DNA from: Anaerolineae bacterium | GTDB lineage: Bacteria; Chloroflexota; Anaerolineae; Aggregatilineales; JAFGMM01 | Assembly (NCBI GenBank): GCA_027494055.1 | Contig: JAOSJO010000024.1 | Location: forward strand, 484,073-548,072 | Length of the DNA stretch: 64,000 nt | Direction: 5' to 3' | Shown here: positions 8,014 through 17,053 of the stretch, one piece after another | How the letters are laid out: each line of letters begins with the position of its first letter | Position numbering within the stretch: position 1 is the first letter of the stretch | Notes under the pieces: generated by a model | The model's database searches: none | What the model was told of the DNA's origin: nothing | Seen by the model: the letters and a program-made list of their open reading frames with translations, nothing else | Translations under genes and position numbers: made by a program

Positions 8014-9420
8014 ATGAAACTGCGTGACGCCCTCGGCATCCGCCGGGGAGAGGTGGTGGCATTTGTGGGCGCTGGCGGCAAGACCTCAGCGCTATTTCGC
8101 CTTGGGCACGAGCTGGCTGCCGAGGGCTGGCGCGTGCTCGCGACCACCACGACGCGCATGGCTGCGGAGGAGCTGCGCATGGCGTCCTCGACGCTTGCGC
8201 TGGGGGCGAACGGGCACGACGCCACCGTCAGGGACGTGTGGCGGCAGCTTAACCGCTACGGGTTCGTGCTGACCTACAACCGCGTATCGCGCGGCAAGGT
8301 GATTGGCCTTGCGCCCAACGCGGTGGAGTGGCTGATCGACCGCGTAAACTCGGACGCGCTGTTGATCGAGGCCGACGGCGCGCGCCGGTTGCCGTTCAAG
8401 GCGCCGCAGCCCCATGAGCCGGTCGTGCCTGACGGGACCACGCTGATGGTCCCGGTGGCCGGGCGTGGATGTGATCGGGCAGCCGCTCGACGAGGAACAC
8501 GTCTACAACCCCGAACTGCTCAACGAGATTTACGGCTTCGCGTTGGGCGCGCCGGTGTATGCGGCGTGGGTGGCGCAGGCGCTGCGGCATGAAAACATCG
8601 GCCTTCGAGGCGCGCCGGAGCGGGCGCGGGTGATCCCGTTTCTCAACAAGGCGGACGATGGCGTGATGCGTGCGCGGGCGCGGGCGGTGGCGCGCATTGC
8701 GCTGCGCACGCCCGAAGAGATGACGCCGGGCACGCCGGAAGAGGGCGCGCCCGCGCCGCGCATCGAAGCGGTGGCGATTGGCTCGGGCGCGGCGGCCCGA
8801 CCCGGTTTGGGAATTGCACCAGCGGGTGGGCGCTGTGGTGGTTGCGGCGGGCTGCTCGACGCGCATGGGGCAGCCCAAAGTGCTGCTGCCCTGGGACCGG
8901 GGCACGGTCATCGAGGAAATCGTCAGCCGGCTGCGCGGAGCCAACCTGAGCGAGATCGTTGTAGTGACGGGGTACGCGCGCGAGCGCGTCGGAAGCGGCG
9001 CTGGCCGGCCAGCCGGTGCGGTTTGCGTATAACCCCGATTACGCGGCTGGCGAGATGACCTCGTCGGTGAAGGTCGGCCTTCGGGCGCTCAGCCCCGCGA
9101 CGTCGGCCTGCCTCCTGGTCCTGGGCGACCAGCCGCTGCTGCGGGGGCGCGTGATCTGGCGCGTGCTCAACGCCTACGCGCGCGGGCTTGGGCGCATCGT
9201 CGCGCCCAGCTACCGGAAGCGGCGCGGCCATCCCGTGCTGATCGACAAAGCCTTCTGGCCGGCGCTGCTCGCCCTGGGTCCAGACGGCGCACCGCGTGAC
9301 GTGGTCCGCGCCAACGCGGACGCGGTGCATCACGTGGTGGTGGACACAGACTGGGTGCTGCGCGACATCGACACCCCCGAAGACTACGAGCGCGCGCTCC
9401 GTGACGCCGGCCTGCGCTGA
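8014..9420 (+). CDS. YqeC-MocA-like protein: selenium-dependent hydroxylase accessory and molybdopterin nucleotidyltransferase (frameshifted)
   Basis: The N-terminal part matches YqeC: P-loop FVGAGGKTS, then ATTTTRM, LIEADGARRLPFKAP and PFLNKADD. The C-terminal part (from about 8815) is a MobA/MocA-type nucleotidyltransferase with VVAAGCSTRMGQPKVLLPW, LGDQPLL and RRGHPVL. YqeC and MocA serve maturation of selenium-dependent molybdenum hydroxylases such as purine or xanthine dehydrogenases. No stop or new start clearly separates them, so they may be one bifunctional protein, though frame changes near 8462, 8785 and 8995 blur the junction. No hydroxylase gene is in the window, but several purine-processing enzymes are. 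Confidence 0.8.
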
Positions 9421-9512
9421 AATGTAAGGGTAAATCTTACTTAATGTCTTGAATCCTCCGTGTTTCGTGTAAGATGAGTTTGACAAGGGGTTGAGTTGCG
9501 TCGGGAGGGGCT

Positions 9513-9764
9513 ATGGACAGGCGGCGCAGACGGGCGTTGGCGCGCGAAGTCGCCAGCACGCTCGTCTTTTTGTTTGTAACGCTAATCCTGATGTTCCTTG
9601 TCTTGCAGGACACCAACCTGACAGACACCCATGAGGCGCGCGTCACCTGGCTGGTGATCGGGTTGGCGCTGCTCGTGCCGGCGCTGGCCTGCTGGCTCTA
9701 CTGCCAGGTGGGCGTGCGCGAGGACCACGCCGCGCCTGAGCGCCAGCATCGCCGGCGGGTATGA
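9513..9764 (+). CDS. Small two-helix membrane protein, unknown
   Basis: An 83-residue protein with a basic N-terminus (MDRRRRRALARE) and two hydrophobic helices (about residues 17-33 and 44-66) ending in a charged tail. A GGGAGGGG Shine-Dalgarno sequence lies 6 bp before the ATG. It resembles small inner-membrane proteins of no known function. It converges with the minus-strand gene that ends at 9781. Confidence 0.6.
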   Translation: MDRRRRRALAREVASTLVFLFVTLILMFLVLQDTNLTDTHEARVTWLVIGLALLVPALACWLYCQVGVREDHAAPERQHRRRV

Positions 9765-9780
9765 GGCAGGGATACGCCGG

Positions 9781-10676
9781 TCAGTCGTTGGTGCGGATGC
9801 GCGTCGGCGTCGGGATTGGCTCGGAGATGACGATGGTGATGGTGCATGAGGCGATCGTCGCGTCGCCCCGTGTCCACCACGGCCAACCTGAACTGGTAGG
9901 TTCCGGGAGAAAACGCCGAGCCGTCGAACTGGCCCAGCACGCCGGCGTCTACCGGGTTTGTATAGGTGCGGAGCACGGACCAGGCATTGTTGGTGCTTGG
10001 TCCTTTTATTTCGAATTTGTAGGCGCTGAAGCCGGGGACGTTCGCCGAACCCTCGACGACGATGGCCTCAAAAAGCACCTGCCCGTTCTTCGGCAACGTG
10101 AGCACCGCGCCGGGATCGGTGCATCCCATTGGCGGCGGCGCATCGGGGATGATGGTGCCGGGCGGCGTGGGTGAGGGCGTGTAGGTCGCGTCGACCTCGC
10201 CGGAAAAAGATGTCGGTTGCCATCCCGCCCAGCGGCAGCGGGGTGGGGCCGCCTTCCACAGCGTCCATCGCGTCGCCGCCGGCTTCCATTTCCAGCGCGG
10301 CCAGCTCGCCAGGGGGCGGCGTGACGCCGATGGCAAGCGCCACCGGTTGGGTCGCCGCGCCCGGCGCGCGGGTCACGAACTGGTCGCTAAAGACAAGCGG
10401 GTCGGCCTGGGTGAAGCTCAGCGGGTGCGCGCGAAGGTACGGCGCGACCACGTGCGCAATGGCGATGGTCGCCAGGATAAGCAGCATGCACAGCGCCGTG
10501 AGGTTGAAGTACCGGGCGCGCTCGCTCAGGGCGTACTCGCGCTCAAGCTCGAACTGCGTCTGCGCGAGCCGGCGCTGCGCGCGCAGCAGCCGCCACCCCC
10601 AGAAAAGCAGCCCCGCGCCGGCAATGATATAGACGGCGTTTGCGCTGCGCTGAATGATAAAGACCAGGTTAACCAT
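9781..10676 (-). CDS. Membrane-anchored extracellular protein with Ig-like C-terminal domain (frameshifted)
   Basis: The N-terminus has a hydrophobic helix (about 14-28), a charged coiled segment and a second helix (LCMLLILATIAIAHVV), followed by a Pro/Thr-rich linker (TYTPSPTPPGTI). The C-terminal part has a beta-sandwich look: a block from GQVLFEAIVVEG to GTYQFRLAVVDT, similar to domains appended to cell-envelope proteins in Chloroflexota. The frame changes near 10205 and 9872; after the second the frame ends TIVISEPIPTPTR and a stop at 9781-9783. Function unknown. It sits 49 bp upstream of nothing obvious and is followed by the convergent two-helix gene. Confidence 0.6.
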
Positions 10677-10725
10677 CGATCATGACTTCGGCTCGACCAT
10701 CGCCTGCTGACCGGTCCCCGGCGGC

Positions 10726-11574
10726 CTACAGCGCGCGGAGCACGCCGCGCACGACGGCCGTCATCTTCGGCACGATGACGCGCCCCGCCTCGATGACCTC
10801 TTCGTGGCTTGGCGCAATCTCGGCGTCGCTGGCGTCGATGCTGACGTTGGTGATGGCGGAGAGGCCGAGCACACGTACCTTCATGTGGCGCGCGACCGTC
10901 ACTTCGGGCACGGTGGACATCCCCACCGCGTCAGCGCCCAGCGCGCGCAGCATCCTGACCTCTGCGGGCGTCTCGAAGAAGGGGCCGGAGACGTAGACGT
11001 ACACACCTTCGCGCAGTGTCATGCCGGCTGCGGCGGCGGCCTCGTGCGCCAGCGCGCCCAGCGCCGGGTCATAGGCGCGGTGCAGGTCCGGGAAGCGCGG
11101 GCCGAACGCCTCGTCGTTTGGGCCGAGGAGCGGGTTGAGGCCGGTCATGCCGACGAGGTTGATGTGGTCGGTGATGCGCATGATGTCGCCCGCATGGAAG
11201 CCGGCGTTGAGGCCCCCGGCGGCGTTGGTGACGAGGAGGGTGTCGATCCCCATGCAGCCCATCACCCGGACGGGGAAGGTCACCTGCGCCATGCTGTAGC
11301 CCTCGTAGAAGTGGGCGCGGCCCTGCATGACCAGGACGGTCTGGTTCTCGAGTTCCCCAACGACGAGCCGCCCGCTGTGGCCGGCGACGGTCGATACCGG
11401 CCAGTGTGGGAGTTCCCCATAGGGGATGATGTCGGCGTTTTCTATCGCGTCGGCCAGCGGGCTTAGCCCCGACCCCAGGATCAGGCCTATGGCGGGCGTG
11501 TGCCGGGTGCGCTGCCGGATGGCGGCGATAGTTTCGTCACATTGTTGGCGCAAAGTCAATTCAGGCATCGTCAC
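10726..11574 (-). CDS. punA: Purine nucleoside phosphorylase
   Basis: A 282-residue protein matching the trimeric (PNP/MTAP-type) class. It splits guanosine or inosine-type nucleosides with phosphate into base and ribose 1-phosphate. Signatures are LILGSGLSPLADAI (phosphate loop), GHSGRLVVGE, the MQGRAHFYEGY segment, VTNAAGGLN, YVYVSGPFFETPAEVRML, and GADAVGMSTVPEV, in which the Met binds ribose. A late TNVSIDASD segment follows, where the usual base-binding Asn (TN) is present. The gene is intact. A Xer-type recombinase gene lies just upstream on the same strand, and pyrimidine phosphorylase diverges beyond it. Confidence 0.93.
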   Translation of the reverse strand: MTMPELTLRQQCDETIAAIRQRTRHTPAIGLILGSGLSPLADAIENADIIPYGELPHWPVSTVAGHSGRLVVGELENQTVLVMQGRAHFYEGYSMAQVTFPVRVMGCMGIDTLLVTNAAGGLNAGFHAGDIMRITDHINLVGMTGLNPLLGPNDEAFGPRFPDLHRAYDPALGALAHEAAAAAGMTLREGVYVYVSGPFFETPAEVRMLRALGADAVGMSTVPEVTVARHMKVRVLGLSAITNVSIDASDAEIAPSHEEVIEAGRVIVPKMTAVVRGVLRAL

Positions 11575-11624
11575 ATGGTACCTATTCTGTAGAAGTTGCG
11601 AAAGAAGAGCGCCCAGGACCAGAG

Positions 11625-12497
11625 CTATGGCTCGTCGGCGACCTGGGTGTAGACCTGCGTGGTGGAGATGTTCGCGTGGCCCAGGCGCTCCTGGACTTCG
11701 TGCAGGTCGGCGCCGCTGTGCAAGAGATGGGCGGCGAAGGAGTGACGCAGGATGTACGGCGTGACCTCGACCTCAAGGCTGGCTTCCTGCGCATACCCCT
11801 TGATGATGAGCCACAGCCCCTGGCGCGTGAGCTTCTGGCCCCGGTGGTTGACGAAGAGCGCCCGTTCGCCCGCGTCTTTGACCAGCAGGGCGCGCCCGGA
11901 CCTGACGTAATCTGCCAGGGTCTCCATGGCGCCGTCGCCTATAGGCATTTTGCGCCGCTGACCCGCCGCGCTGTGGCAGGTGACGGTGCCGTGTTCCAGA
12001 TCGAGGTCGTCCACCGCCAGCGACACCAGCTCGGTCACGCGCATCCCCGTGGCGTAGAGGAGTTCAAGGATAGCCCGGTCGCGGATCGCCTTGGGGCCGG
12101 TTGCGTGTGTCGGCGCGGAGAGCAGGCGCGCAATATCGTCAGCAGAGAGCGCCTTCGGCAGGTTCTTCTGGACTTTGGGCGAGTCAAGCTGCGCCGCCGG
12201 GTTCGCCTTGATGGTGCGCGTGTGGTAGAGGTAGCTGAAGAACGACTTGACAGCTGCGATCTTGCGCGCCACGGTGGAGTGGGCGTAATCGCGTTGATGA
12301 AGAAAGCTGACATACGTCTCCACCATGAACGCGGTGACTTCGGCCCAGGCGCCTGGATGCGCCGGTTCTGCCTTGCAGAGAAACCGGAGGAGCTGCTTCA
12401 GATCGTTGCGATAGGCGGCGATGGTGTTTTCGGAGTACTGGCGCTCGTCGGCGAGATGTTGCAGAAACTGGTTGAGGGACTGTTCCAGTTCGTCCAT
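11625..12497 (-). CDS. Tyrosine recombinase, XerC/XerD-like, with altered catalytic residues
   Basis: A 290-residue protein with a SAM-like core-binding domain (about 1-90) and a phage-integrase catalytic domain. The first Arg (ATGMRVTEL), the box-II Arg and following His (ILRHSFAAHLL), the later LGHANIS His and the nucleophilic Tyr (TTQVYTQ) are present. However, the usual HxxR reads YILR, and the GKG-type beta-hairpin Lys region reads CHSAAGQRRKMP. So the second His and probably the catalytic Lys differ from XerC/D. I start at MDELEQ (12497); the frame is open further upstream but crosses the promoter. It may be the chromosome dimer resolution recombinase or a paralogue. Confidence 0.85.
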   Translation of the reverse strand: MDELEQSLNQFLQHLADERQYSENTIAAYRNDLKQLLRFLCKAEPAHPGAWAEVTAFMVETYVSFLHQRDYAHSTVARKIAAVKSFFSYLYHTRTIKANPAAQLDSPKVQKNLPKALSADDIARLLSAPTHATGPKAIRDRAILELLYATGMRVTELVSLAVDDLDLEHGTVTCHSAAGQRRKMPIGDGAMETLADYVRSGRALLVKDAGERALFVNHRGQKLTRQGLWLIIKGYAQEASLEVEVTPYILRHSFAAHLLHSGADLHEVQERLGHANISTTQVYTQVADEP

Positions 12498-12558
12498 TGC
12501 ACCGTCCTGGAAGCGGGTGACGTGACCCGGAGCGGCGAGTATGATTATGTCTAGACGC

Positions 12559-12588
12559 ATTATAACACAGGGTTGGGGCGCTGAACAA
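12559..12588 (-). promoter_or_regulatory. Promoter for the Xer-type recombinase
   Basis: On the minus strand TTGTTC (12588-12583) and TATAAT (12564-12559) are 18 bp apart, and TG precedes the -10 by one base (extended -10). It points towards the ATG at 12497 and is divergent from the promoter at 12638-12646. Confidence 0.5.
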
Positions 12589-12637
12589 TCTCGCTGGGCC
12601 GCGCGCTGCCGGGCACACGGCGCGGAAAATCGCGTGA

Positions 12638-12646
12638 TGCTATAAT
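12638..12646 (+). promoter_or_regulatory. Extended -10 promoter for the pyrimidine phosphorylase gene
   Basis: TGCTATAAT is a perfect extended -10 motif (TG-N-TATAAT), 54 bp before the ATG at 12700. There is no good -35 in the GC-rich bases upstream, as is common for extended -10 promoters. Confidence 0.5.
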
Positions 12647-12699
12647 AATGCCCCACAGGGCCGTTGGCGGTCAGGCGACGGTGTGGAGGAAGGGCGCGG

Positions 12700-14016
12700 A
12701 TGCACGCAACAGACGTCATTGCCCGCAAGCGTGACGGCGAGACCCTCACAACGGACGAAATCATGTGGTTCATCGAAGGCGTCACCAACGGCGCGATACC
12801 CGACTACCAGGTTGCCGCATGGCTGATGGCGGTCTGCATCCGGGGATGTCGCACCGGGGAGACAGTGGACCTGGCAATGGCAATGGCGCACTCTGGCGAG
12901 ATACTCGACCTTTCGGGCGTGGTCGATTTCGCGGTGGACAAGCACTCGTCCGGCGGCGTGGGCGACAAGACCACGCTGGTTGTGCTCCCGCTCGTGGTGG
13001 CGTGTGGCGTGCCGGTGGGCAAGATGAGCGGGCGCGGCCTGGGGTTTTCGGGCGGGACGCTCGACAAGATGGAGTCGATTGCCGGCTACCGGTCGGACCT
13101 GAGCACCGAGGCGTTCCTGAGCCAGCTCAAGACGCACGGCATCGTGCTCTCCGGGCAGTCCGCCGACCTCGCGCCGGCTGACGGCATGCTCTATGCCTTG
13201 CGCGACGTGACCAGTACGGTGCGCAGCACGCCGCTCATCGCCAGCAGCATCATGAGCAAGAAACTCGCCGCCGGCGCGAACGGCATTGTACTCGACGTGA
13301 AGGCCGGGACCGGCGCATTCATGGGCGAGGTGAGCGCAGCCCGCACGCTGGCCGAGCTGATGATCGGCATCGGGCGCGACGCGGGCCGCAAGATGGTGGC
13401 GCTGATCTCCGACATGAACCAGCCGCTTGGCGCGGCGGTGGGCAACGCCCTGGAGGTGCGCGAAGCAATCGACGTGCTGCGCGGCGGTGGCCCTGCCGAC
13501 CTGCGGGACGCATTGCCTCACCGTGGCCGGGCACATGCTGCGCCTGGCCGGCATAGCGAGCGACCCGGCGCTGCAGGACCTGATGCCCACGATGGAGGCG
13601 AAGCTGCAGAGCGGCGAGGCGCTGGCGCGTTTCCGCCGGCTGGTGGAACTTCAGGGGGTGACGTACGCATGGTCGATGACCCGGACCGGCTGCCCCAGGC
13701 CACGATTGTCGAGACCATAGCCGCGCCGGCGCGTGGCTATGTAAAGCGCGTGGAGGCACGGGCGGTCGGCATCGCGTCGAAGGTTTTGGGCGCCGGGCGC
13801 GAAAAGAAGGGCGACCCCATCGATCACGCCGTCGGCGTCGTTGCCCACTGCAAGGTGGGGGACGCCGTCGCTGCTGGCGACCCGCTGTTCACGGTGCACG
13901 CAAACGACGCGGCCCGGCTGGACGAGGCGAAGTCGCGCCTCAGCCGCGCCATCACCCTGAGCGAAGCGCCCGTCGCGCCGCTGCCGCTATTCTATGACAT
14001 GCTGGAAGCCATCTGA
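12700..14016 (+). CDS. deoA: Thymidine/pyrimidine-nucleoside phosphorylase (two compensating frameshifts)
   Basis: A 438-residue reading frame of family length. Signatures are VDKHSSGGVGDKTT (phosphate site), KMSGRGLGFSGGTLDKMES, and SKKLAAGANGIVLDVKAGTGAFM. The enzyme converts thymidine or uridine plus phosphate to base and pentose 1-phosphate. Between about 13505 and 13655 the open frame encodes nonsense, while another frame reads CLTVAGHMLRLAGIASDPALQ, as expected for the family. Two opposite indels therefore hide each other. Start is the ATG after GAGGAAGGG. The end overlaps the neighbourhood of the following FAD-enzyme start. Confidence 0.9.
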   Translation: MHATDVIARKRDGETLTTDEIMWFIEGVTNGAIPDYQVAAWLMAVCIRGCRTGETVDLAMAMAHSGEILDLSGVVDFAVDKHSSGGVGDKTTLVVLPLVVACGVPVGKMSGRGLGFSGGTLDKMESIAGYRSDLSTEAFLSQLKTHGIVLSGQSADLAPADGMLYALRDVTSTVRSTPLIASSIMSKKLAAGANGIVLDVKAGTGAFMGEVSAARTLAELMIGIGRDAGRKMVALISDMNQPLGAAVGNALEVREAIDVLRGGGPADLRDALPHRGRAHAAPGRHSERPGAAGPDAHDGGEAAERRGAGAFPPAGGTSGGDVRMVDDPDRLPQATIVETIAAPARGYVKRVEARAVGIASKVLGAGREKKGDPIDHAVGVVAHCKVGDAVAAGDPLFTVHANDAARLDEAKSRLSRAITLSEAPVAPLPLFYDMLEAI

Positions 14017-14027
14017 AGGGGAGGCCG

Positions 14028-15334
14028 ATGGCAACAAAGACATCGTCGTCGTGGGTGCGGGGATCGCGGGATTGACCGCTGCGTTTCGCTTGCAGCAGGC
14101 AGGGCATAACGTCCGCGTGCTGGAGGCGAGCGACCACGTGGGCGGGCGGATGATCACCATCGCGTGGCACGGCATCCGCATCGACCCCGGCGCAGAATTC
14201 GTCACCAGCGGCGACCGCTACCTGCTCGCGCTGGTCGATCAACTGGGCGTTGCGGATAAGCTGCGCGACTACAGCGAGGAGGCGACCGGCTTCGACGTCA
14301 GCGTGATGCGGGACGGCGCGGTTCACCGCGTCAATTTCATGTCGCTGCCGTCGTATTTCCGGTGGCGCGGCGTCTCGCTGGGCGCGCGGCTGCGCATGGC
14401 GAAGCTGCTCCCCTACCTGCTGCGCTACGCGCGGGCCGACCCGCTGCACCCGGAGCGTGCGCCGGGCGCGGACGCGCGCAGCATGGAGCAGTTCTTCTAC
14501 GAGCGCGTCAGCGGCGAGATGTTCGAGTACCTGATCGAGCCGATGATGGATGTTTTCTGCAGCTACATGGCGGCGGACCTCTCAGAGGATATGATGCTGC
14601 TTCTCTTCGGCAGCTACCTCGGACGCAAGCTCTACACCTTCGAGGGCGGCGTCGGCTTCCTGCCGGAGGCGCTCGCGGGCCGGCTCGACGTTGTATACAA
14701 CGCGCCGGTGTCGCGCATCGCGCACGGGGCTGACGGTGGCGCGAGCGTGCACTACCAGGCAAACGGGCAGGCTGAGGCGCTCGACGCGGATGTTGTCGTG
14801 GTCGCCGTGCCGGGCGATGTGGCCTTAGGGCTGTGCGACACGCCCCGCCTCGCCTGGGAGCGCTTCTTCCCCTGCGTGGGCTATACGCGCGTCGGGGTGG
14901 TGTTCCACCTGGTCGAAGGCGATGACCCGGCGCTGGACAAGGGCGGGATCATGTTCCCGCGCAAGGAGCCGTGGCAACTGTGCGCGCTGGGCTGGGAGCG
15001 GAAACCCGATGGCCGCGTGCTGGTCATGAGCGATCTCAAGGCGCACCGCTACGACGCGGCGATGCCCGACGCCGACCTGAAGGCCATCATCACGGAGGAG
15101 ATGATCCGCGTGGTGCCGGCGTTTGCCGGCGCGATCCGCGACCAGATGGTCTTCCGCTGGCCGCGCAAGGTGCCCAGGTTCCCGGCCGGCTACCGGAACG
15201 CCCTGCGTGACTTCAAAGCGAATCCCCAGGAGGGGCCGGTTTACTTCTGCGGCGATTACTTCATCGGCCCAAGCGCCGGCTCCGCGCTTGTGTCGGGCTG
15301 GCAATGCGCCGACCGGTTGCTCGGCGTGTCATAA
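14028..15334 (+). CDS. FAD-dependent amine-oxidase/protoporphyrinogen-oxidase-like protein
   Basis: A roughly 435-residue flavoprotein. The Rossmann motif VVVGAGIAGLTAAFRL, the VLEASDHVGGRM segment and the C-terminal FAD motif YFCGDYFIGPSAGSALVSG are clear. This is the HemY/phytoene-desaturase/amine-oxidase superfamily; substrate cannot be told. The best start is ATG 14028 behind AAGGGGAGG, giving MATK then DIVVVG, but this needs one extra A in the A-run at 14034-14036; as written the ATG is out of frame by one base and the open frame begins within the previous gene. The rest is intact. Confidence 0.8.
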
Positions 15335-15366
15335 CGTGGCCTGGGAGAGGCCGGTCAAGCGGCCGG

Positions 15367-16567
15367 CTACTCGCACGCCCCGGCGTGCTCCTCGAACGTC
15401 AGCGAGAAGACGTGCCGCCCGCTGGCGTCGCACGCGCGGAAGTACAGGTAATCCGACTCGGCGGGGTAGATGACCGCCTCGATAGAGGATAGGCTGGGGT
15501 TGGCGATTGGCCCCGGCGGCAGCCCCGTGTTGAGATACGTGTTGTACAGCCCAATCACGGCGGTGTAGTCGGCGCGCGTCAGGTCGGGCCACCAGTCGCC
15601 GGGCGTCTGCGCGCTCTTGGCGTACTGTACCGTCGGGTCGGCGTCGAGCGTCATGCCCTGCGCCAGCCGGTTGAGGTAGACGCCCGCGATCATGGGGCGC
15701 TCCTCCGGGAGGACGGCCTCGCGTTCCACAATGGCGGCGAGCGTCACGACCTCGTAGAGCGTGAAGCGCCGCGCGGCGGCGTCGGCGCGCATTGCCGGCG
15801 TGACGCGCGCGCCGAACCCTCCAGCATCAGGTCGCGCAGGTCGGTCGCGGCGGCGTCGGGCGCGACGCGGTACGTGTCTGGAAACAGAAACCCCTCCAGC
15901 GACGCGCCCGGCGGCAGACTCTCCAGGAAGTCGAATTGCGGCGGGCGTTCCGCGCCCGGCCCCGCCAGCGCCAGGAAGTCCGCGCCGGTGAACGCCAGCC
16001 CTCGGCGGCGTCGATGGCCTCGGCGACCTGTTCCATCCGCCAGCCCTCGATCACCTGCACGATCACGTCCGGGCTGAGCGCCTCGGTGAGCGCCTGCGCG
16101 ATCTCAGGGACCGTCATGGCCGCGCTCAGGTTGAAGCGCCCCGCCTCCAGTTGCGAGTCCAGCCCGGTGTAGCGCGCGTAGTTGCGAAAGAGCGTTGCGT
16201 CGCCGATCAGGCCGCGCCGCACCAGTTGCTCCGCGATATCCGCCGCCGAGCTGCCCGGCTCCACCTCGAAGCGCACCGGCTCCGCGTCCGCCGCCATGCG
16301 CGCTTCCAGGTCGCCGGCGCGCAGGCCCAGGTAGGTGCTCAGGTAGAGGGCCTCCAGCGGGTTGAGGTTCGCCGTTGCCGGGATGGTGGGCTGGGGAATG
16401 CGGACCGCCAGCAGCCGCGTCACGGCGAACGCGCACGCGCACACCAGCAGCGCGAAGACGGCCAGCACGATCACGACCCGCGCGCCGGCGCTCATACCGC
16501 GCGGCGGCGCGGCGCGTCTCGGACGCGGCATCCCTGTGTCTTGGGGTGGGGGCGTCTGCTGGCTCAC
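15367..16567 (-). CDS. mltG: Endolytic peptidoglycan transglycosylase MltG/YceG (frameshifted)
   Basis: A single N-terminal membrane helix ([19 protein letters not shown], about residues 30-50) is followed by a LysM-like region ([17 protein letters not shown]) and the YceG domain. The catalytic Glu lies in LAAIVEREA, followed by [19 protein letters not shown] and [16 protein letters not shown]. It cuts nascent glycan strands and sets their length at the membrane. The frame changes near 16000 and 15820, with [20 protein letters not shown] lying in the middle frame. It sits 8 bp after the ruvX stop, matching the common ruvX-mltG order. Confidence 0.88.
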
Positions 16568-16574
16568 GGGGCCA

Positions 16575-17040
16575 TTATACCCGCGTTAGCGCGCGGCGGG
16601 CGATACGCGCTCGCCGGCGTCGGGGGTTCTCGCGGCGAGCGTCGAGGAAGCTCTGGAGAATCACCGCTGCCGCAAGGTCATCAATCCGCGCACCCGGCCT
16701 GCGCCGTCGCCCGCCTCTCTTCGAGCCGGCGTTCGGCTTCCAGCGAGGAGAAACTCTCGTCCCACAGCCAGACGGGCGCGGGCGTCGCCGCCGCGAGTCG
16801 CCCCGCCCAGAGGCGCACGCTCTCGGCCTGCTTTGCGCGCGCTGCGCCCGGCTGCGCCGGTAGGCCGACGACGATGCCCTCGACCTCGTGCTCTTCGACG
16901 AGGCGCGCAATCGCGGCGAAGTCCTCCGCCTTGCTGCGGCGCTCAAGCAACATCAGCGGGCGCGCCAGCAGGCCCGACGGGTCGGAGACGGCAATGCCGA
17001 GCACTTTCAGCCCGTGATCGATGCCAAGCCAGCGCCCCAC
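16575..17040 (-). CDS. ruvX: Holliday junction resolvase-like RuvX/YqgF (frameshifted)
   Basis: A roughly 150-residue RNase-H-fold nuclease involved in pre-16S rRNA end processing and possibly junction resolution. The first catalytic Asp is in GIDHGLKVLGIAVSD, GIVVGLPAQ follows, and DESFSSLEAE carries the conserved Glu. The last Asp pair (RIDDLAAAVILQSFL) lies in another frame, so a single-base shift occurs near 16690. Upstream on the same strand, 13 bp away, is the baseplate-J-like gene; downstream is mltG. Confidence 0.88.
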
Positions 17041-17053
17041 GACAAACCGCGCC

